Positions 58,298 through 64,000 of a stretch of DNA of 64,000 bases are shown here, piece by piece. Positions within the stretch are counted from its first letter, which is position 1. Every line of letters begins with the position of its first letter. The position numbers were made by a program, and so were the translations under genes. The notes under the pieces are model-generated. The model was not told the origin of the DNA. It did no database searches and saw only the letters and a program-made list of their open reading frames with translations. The DNA is from Epiperipatus broadwayi (taxonomy: Eukaryota; Onychophora; Udeonychophora; Euonychophora; Peripatidae). The stretch lies in assembly GCA_028023455.1 (NCBI GenBank), contig JAQFVV010000559.1:60001-124000 (forward strand). The letters are read 5' to 3'.

Positions 58298-60188
58298 AAA
58301 TACTGTTAACTAATGATACTGTCTGAATGCTTTCTAAAATACAAGGCGTAAAGAGGACAAATATCTGCATTTGAATTCCCGATCAATTGGTTTATAATAT
58401 TACAAAAAATGATAATGATAATTATGAGCACGGAATGATTCTGGTTGAAATAGAGGAGGTAGAAAAATAGGTAATTTTTTAATAATAGATTGGAGTGATA
58501 ATTAATAGCAGCTAATACTGAAGAATAATAACTGTTAAAGATTGATATCAATTACTAAAGTAAACAAAAGAAGAGAAGTTACTGCACAATGTTAGTTTAT
58601 TCTGCCTTATCAAGTAGGAAGACTGAATCACAGGAGAGAGTATTAGTTTTAGAACTACCAACTTATTAGGAATAAGTGAAAGTATTTTATCATCAATATT
58701 TAATAATTCTATTCATCACCTGTAGAGGTCCTTACTGTCCCATTTTACATGCATATTCTCAAGGTTACAGCCTCAGTAAATATTACTTATGTAATCAATG
58801 TGCGTTTAATAAATTTATAATTACAAATTTTAATTGAGTGGGAATGCTAATTAGTTAATTCTTTTGTAACAAAGTACTGATATGAGAGCATTATTTTAAA
58901 TAAGCAAAACTAGATGATAATTATAATGTAGTGGTAGAATTATATAATCAAGTAGCTTGAATCTGTTCTTTACGATTGAACTATCAGCTATAATGATATT
59001 TGAGGTATAATTTTTCACATATTATATGTATATTTCAATTGGGATAATGGTTGATAAAGATTATCAATAAAACAATCGAAATTACTTCCGGTAAAGAATA
59101 TATTATTTAATTTTGAATACTGTGTGTAAATAAATTTGTTTGAATTATTATTATATGATTTAAAAATACAGACATTTAATGGTTATAGTTATATATAAAA
59201 TCTTATAATTAAATATTAGTAAATATAGTAATCAAAAATTTTGAAAAGGACAAAAAATATAATCATCATTTAGGAGCGCTTTCAACTATCCTGTAGTCTT
59301 TGTCAACTAATTCTTTGAAAGATTGACCTTCCCATAATTCCGTGATCTTAACGTTTGCTGCCTGCCTATTATGATTAAGTCTTGCTTGTATTTATATATT
59401 AGCATAGCTTCCTTTATTTTTATTGTTATTTCTTTCAGTTTGCAATATTTTTACAATATTATAATAAGTGAAATTAAAATTAATATTATTACATATATAT
59501 GCATACGTGTGTGCGAGGGTGGATGTGTAAAAAGTAAGCAGGCTAAATTCCGTGCACTGTCAAATATAAATGTATACACATACTTCTTTGACAAAAAACC
59601 TAAAAATAAAACTAACACATTATTTTTTATAATTGGATTTATTGATATATATATATATTGTAAAGGGCACAGACATCGTTACATTGTTTTTTTATTAGTA
59701 AACATGAAAAAAATAAAAGTTCGAAAATAAAATTTTTTTTTTAAGAATTAAAAATTGAAAATTAAAATTCTATACTAAACTCGTATCTATATAATCGCAC
59801 AGATGAAAAAAATTATTAAAATAAAACTTTATTAATAAAAGAAAAAGTATTTTAAAACTAAATTGTCAGTAAAGATTTAAAGATAAAAATATATCTAAGT
59901 TTGTACAAAACAAATTAATTAATGTTATTAAAAAAATGGAAATGATTAATTTAATTAGTCAAATGTAAACTAGCCTTGGGCATTTAAATGTATAAGCATT
60001 GGTCAGATAGGAAAACAATAGAAACTAATAGCCAATGAATGAAAAACAATGGAATCGGACCTCAGTGAAAGGACCATCACATTGTTGTGATGTAATGTCC
60101 ACTGTATCTGAAGGGCTACTATAAAAAGTGAGTGGAATAATAGATTATGATGAGATGTGACTATATGTGTTAGTGCGGAGTTGAAGGA
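58298..60188. other. AT-rich spacer
   Basis: Frames at 58306-58551 and 59371-59730 are AT-rich and without motif. Nothing recognised. Confidence 0.45.
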
Positions 60189-60223
60189 GAAGGGATTGAA
60201 AAGACGCACTCTTCAATCCCTTC
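60189..60223. repeat. Perfect 12 bp hairpin
   Basis: 'gaagggattgaa' / 'ttcaatcccttc' with an 11 nt loop, followed by an A-rich run. Could fold in RNA on either strand; no known family. Confidence 0.6.
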
Positions 60224-60832
60224 AGTGGTTATAAAAAAAAAAAGAAATGAAACATCGCTTTTCTTATACTGAGGACAACAGGATCATCGAGGGATTTAAT
60301 GTGGATTCCAAACGGCATGCAATGGATAAAGAGGAACATTTTAAAAATCGTAAGAACTTTAAAAACATTTGAAACACTAAGAACTTTAAAATATAAACTT
60401 TCTCAGTCTTTAATTTATAAGAAATAGAATCCTATCTGACCAACGTTATTTATTAATTAGTTATAATTTTATTTAATGTATTTCTTTTGTAAAATCATTT
60501 CCATTTATTTTTTTTTTGTTCTTTAAGTTTATTTGATTTTTGTTGTGCGATAAATAAAATTATATAAATGTTAAACTTAAGTCTAGCGTGAATGGCTATA
60601 TAGATTTGTAAAGTTATATTAGGGGAGGGTAATCTTAGGTTATTTGTTTCATAGTTAAATTGGGTCAATGGATTGGATATATTGGTGTAATTAGTAGATG
60701 TAGTATGAGATCCGCTATGGGCAGGATTTCATATATATACCACACACCTTCTGTTTGCCTATGGATGGGTTTATAAGTTGGCAAAGGACCGCAGTCCATT
60801 CCTATGGAGTTTTTTGTTTATTGTTCTACTCG
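60224..60832. other. Spacer with a short unassigned frame
   Basis: A 41-codon ATG frame at 60248-60373 ('MKHRFSYTEDNRIIEGFNVD'...) has no recognised relative. Otherwise AT-rich. Confidence 0.25.
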
Positions 60833-60915
60833 CCAACAGATGTAGCATTCCTGTTGGTAGAGAGACAATGTCTTCTCTAACTCTACTTACTGTTCAGATG
60901 TACATTCCTGACAGT
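60833..60915 (+). repeat. Twin hairpins with matching loops
   Basis: 'ccaacag' atgtagcattc 'ctgttgg' (60833-60857) and 'actgttcag' atgtacattc 'ctgacagt' (60889-60915). The stems differ but both keep pairing, and the loops are almost the same. Lies in a GC-richer patch (60680-60960). Confidence 0.5.
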
Positions 60916-63322
60916 AGTATTTTGTGTTGTCGTATTTTCATGCTACATTGAATACATAAATGTATCAGATGGATTGGAGAAGGTTTGACTGTGAACTTTT
61001 GGCCTAAGGTTAAATAAGAATAGAATATTTTCTTTCAAATGCAAATCTATGTAGTCTATTCATACTCGACACTCTAAATAAAAATGCATTAAATTTAGGT
61101 TGGGTATAGACACTTGCATGGGTTCGTTACCGGTTAATTATGTTTTTGGTTTTCATATTTGATCAAAATATATAGACATTCGGTAAATACTGATACCTTA
61201 CAGTGAGTATCTAAGATGTATTTATGTTGGATGTCTTTTAAGTTATTGGTGTCTTGCAGCATCTTATGATGAATGCTATTGGGTTCTTATAAATTTCCCT
61301 CTGCAATTGACTTTATCAATGACTTTGTATTTTGATTGGTTATGTTTATTTTGAAATGTTTTTAACTGTGTAATCTATGTAACCAATCTATACTTAACAT
61401 TATAAAACAAACTTTCATAAATCCATCTGTGCGAACTTAATTAAAATGTAAACTTATAATATTATAAAAATTAAAATGTAAATTTAAATTCTAAAATCAA
61501 ATTAAAATCTAAAACAAACATAGTAAAATAAAAATGTTAAATTTTATATATATATGTGCGTAAATAAATGTTTGTATGTTAATTACTGGCAGTGGCTTAT
61601 TTTATTCTTTTTTTAAAATATTCTTAATAAGAATTTATTGTAAATATAAATCTCTGCTGTTCCATTGAGCTAGTGACAATGGGCTAACGACTGGATATCA
61701 AAATATATAAAATAAAATAAAAATTTTTTGACTTACGTATCTGCCTACTTTATAAATTTTTTCTAGGTTCAAATGCCTAGATGGCGCCCTGTAGTGCAGA
61801 TTGCATTAAGCTTCCTTTCTCCGGATCGTTATAATATATATGTAACATTTTGATTATTTATTGATTAGTTTAGCTTTACGCTTTTAATGTTTATATAAAT
61901 AATTTAATATATTTGTGATATGCTGAGTTTAGTAACAAACATATCTTTCAAAATTGAAAGTAAAATATCATCTACCAATAAACATGATAAAGTTTTATTA
62001 TTTTATCTAAAATTAGTAATCAGAAACTCACAGAATATAGTATCCAAGTATTTGTCCAGATTTTGAACAAATTTTGAAGATTTATGCAAAACTGTAAAAA
62101 TTTATCTGTAAAAAAGTGTACAGTGGCTGGTTTAAAATCATAAACCTGCTTTCCAATGTGATTTAGTTACTTACAGTGATATGCCAAGCTAGAAAATTGG
62201 ACAATAAGCTTCTTATGTCTCATATTAATGCTAATATTAGTTTAAATTCAAATCATGGAAAACATAAATAGAGACACACACAGAGAAAAAAAAATAAAAA
62301 AAGTGATAGAAAGAAAGATGGTATTGAATAAGGTATGATGCAATTGGTGTTTAGAGAAATTACCTGATAAGAGTAAAGATCAGCTAAAATAAATCTATTA
62401 GCGAATAGTATTCAAAAAACTGTAAAATCTCTCAAGATATGCTTGGAACAGGACAGCTCAGAGAATGGTAAGCAGTTAGGAAAATAGCAGCTTTTCAGAA
62501 ATGTGATGAAAAAAAAAGGATACTATAAGATGCCAATTGAATTGTCAGAATGGAATGATAAAAATCTATTAATCAATAAAATTTAGTACTTTTCTTATTA
62601 TTTTGTAATTCATCACAGAATGTAATTCACTATAAACAAAAAATTAACTATATTACAGATTAACTACAGCTTATTTCCACTTTCAACTTTATTTAATGCT
62701 ATGAATATGACCTGCTGAAAGCAGCAATAATCTGTAGTTGATTTGCAATATTGTTAATCTTTTCTTTATACCGAACTATGCTCTGTATTGAAACATCTAT
62801 TAGATTGATTTGTTATTAAGATTAAGTAGCACATTGAGATATATAACTCTGTATATAACTTTGAAGACACTTTCTATAATGTAGTATTAACAATTCAAAA
62901 AAATTAATGTTGAAATGTATGCGAGATTGGTGAAATATCTTTAGTCTTGGTCGGAGAATATGTCGCTAATATATAATATATATTAATTTAAAAGTTTTTA
63001 GATTAAAATTAATAAAATGAAATATTATTCTTAGTCTAGCAGATAATATTTTTGCAAACTAATTCAGAATGAGTTGATTGTTTTTTTGTTCCTGTTGATA
63101 ATGCAGATGCTTGTAGAATGTAAGTTAATAAAATTTTTAGTCGTTTAACTTGGTAAAGATATTTCTCTTTTTAATCTCTGTGGGAAGGATTAAAATTTGA
63201 TCTAGAAAAAAAAAAACTTATTAAAGTTTCATTTTGTTTAGAATTGCTAATTATGCAGGGATATTATCTTTAGTCTGGGAGTGATATTTACTCAGAGATA
63301 GAAATAAAAGCTTGGATGGTTA
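60916..63322. other. AT-rich spacer
   Basis: A short ATG frame after 'ttttttctag' at about 61776 is too short to call. Nothing else recognised. Confidence 0.45.
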
Positions 63323-63335
63323 TAAAGCTTTACTT
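63323..63335. repeat. 13 bp target-site duplication (left)
   Basis: 'taaagctttactt', repeated exactly at 63616-63628. Confidence 0.8.
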
Positions 63336-63615
63336 AGACAGAAGCTAAACCCTCCATATGGTAGTGTCATCATTGCAAGCCAGAGTAATCAATGGATGCA
63401 AGAATATTTGTGCATAAAAACCCTATCTAGTGCCTACTCATCCAATATCCCCTGACTACTTTTTAGCTTTTGGCTTTCATCAGTGAGGAGCCTTGGATCT
63501 GAGAGCACTGCACTTAAATTTTAGTAGTGGTGGTGCTACGGTATGGAGAGTTTAGCCTCTGTGTAAACAGCTTATTTAAGCATAAGAAATGGTGATCATG
63601 TAATGTTTAGTGGTT
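63336..63615. mobile_element. Hammerhead element copy 4 (280 bp)
   Basis: The arms ('agacagaagctaaaccctcc' inverted as 'ggagagtttagcctctgt') enclose a body like that at 57001. The right tail reads 'gcataagaaatggtgatcat' and 'gtttagtggtt'. A 13 bp duplication flanks it. Same length as copy 3. Confidence 0.8.
63440..63498 (-). ncRNA. Hammerhead, core decayed
   Basis: Minus strand: stem I and CTGATGA are intact, stem II is weakened, GAAAC has become AAAAG, then TAGTC. The loss of the core G predicts inactivity. Confidence 0.5.
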
Positions 63616-63628
63616 TAAAGCTTTACTT

Positions 63629-64000
63629 CTGTGTCAGACATTTTAATATTTTTTTGTGACAAATCCTCCCCCCCCCCCAAGTACTATATTCATCTCAACA
63701 ACATATATTAATCAATATGTTTAAGACTGAATAAAGTGAGACTAAATATAATCTAATTGAGTATATAATTTTGAGATGAAAGTTGGTATATTTATTACTA
63801 GAGACATTATTTAGCCAGCCAAGTGGTTTACGATATAACACTCAACTTGATGATGATAAACTTTTTAGATACCATAATAATGATTCTGTATTTCTTAACA
63901 AATTTATTCCTACACTGCCTTGCTGAAATAATGGAATTCAAAATATTTGGTGATAAAGCAATATGCTCAAGGAGAACACAGTGAAATGATAATAAGTTCT
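63629..64000. other. AT-rich end of window
   Basis: A C10 run near 63668; nothing recognised. Confidence 0.5.

Noticed and set aside
1-64000. CRISPR arrays, prophage or bacterial operons
   Set aside because: No spaced direct repeats of that type and no bacterial gene; composition and repeats are those of an animal genome.

Overview
The window is strongly AT-rich animal DNA, almost entirely intergenic or intronic. It has no bacterial features: no operons, no ribosome binding sites and no full-length protein gene. What it holds is Penelope-like elements (PLEs) with GIY-YIG endonuclease domains, decayed LINEs, at least four tRNA-related SINE families, a hAT-type miniature transposon, hammerhead-ribozyme-bearing short elements and long microsatellites. 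This points to an invertebrate metazoan. I cannot name the species or phylum from the sequence.

Layout. 0-2.5 kb: two LINE fragments, then two PLE fragments head-to-head and a tRNA-like repeat. 3.4-9.9 kb: SINEs and LINE fragments separated by plain AT-rich DNA. 10.5-13.3 kb: the best-preserved PLE, with 0.7 kb inverted arms, a GIY-YIG reading frame and an 802 bp insertion flanked by a 36 bp duplication. 16.2-17.0 and 20.2-21.1 kb: GC-richer islands with possible eroded exons. 18.3-23.2 kb: dense SINEs, several of them head-to-head. 23.56-23.93 kb: a palindromic hammerhead element. 25.55-25.95 kb: a hAT MITE with perfect 8 bp target duplications. 28-32 kb: SINEs and a composite repeat. 33.95-35.12 kb: a 1.16 kb GAA/TTC-type triplet array. 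36.9-42.5 kb: a 612 bp PLE-like element, a second hammerhead element and SINEs. 44-57.3 kb: SINEs, a PLE reverse transcriptase, three LINE 3' ends, an ATT array, fold-backs and a third hammerhead element. 57.3-64 kb: mostly unassigned, with a fourth hammerhead element at 63.3 kb.

The most interesting system is the set of short (280-369 bp) elements at 23.6, 38.5, 57.0 and 63.3 kb. Each is flanked by a 12-14 bp target duplication, built as an inverted repeat with a one-sided tail, and carries a sequence that folds as a type I hammerhead ribozyme. PLEs elsewhere in the window share the inverted-arm architecture and have related or decayed hammerhead motifs. I infer, without proof, that PLE machinery mobilises them. 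Head-to-head inverted pairing recurs in several unrelated families here, which suggests a shared insertion mechanism.

Host coding evidence is weak. The best case is a stretch at 20264-20516 (minus strand) that reads like an exon with one in-frame stop.
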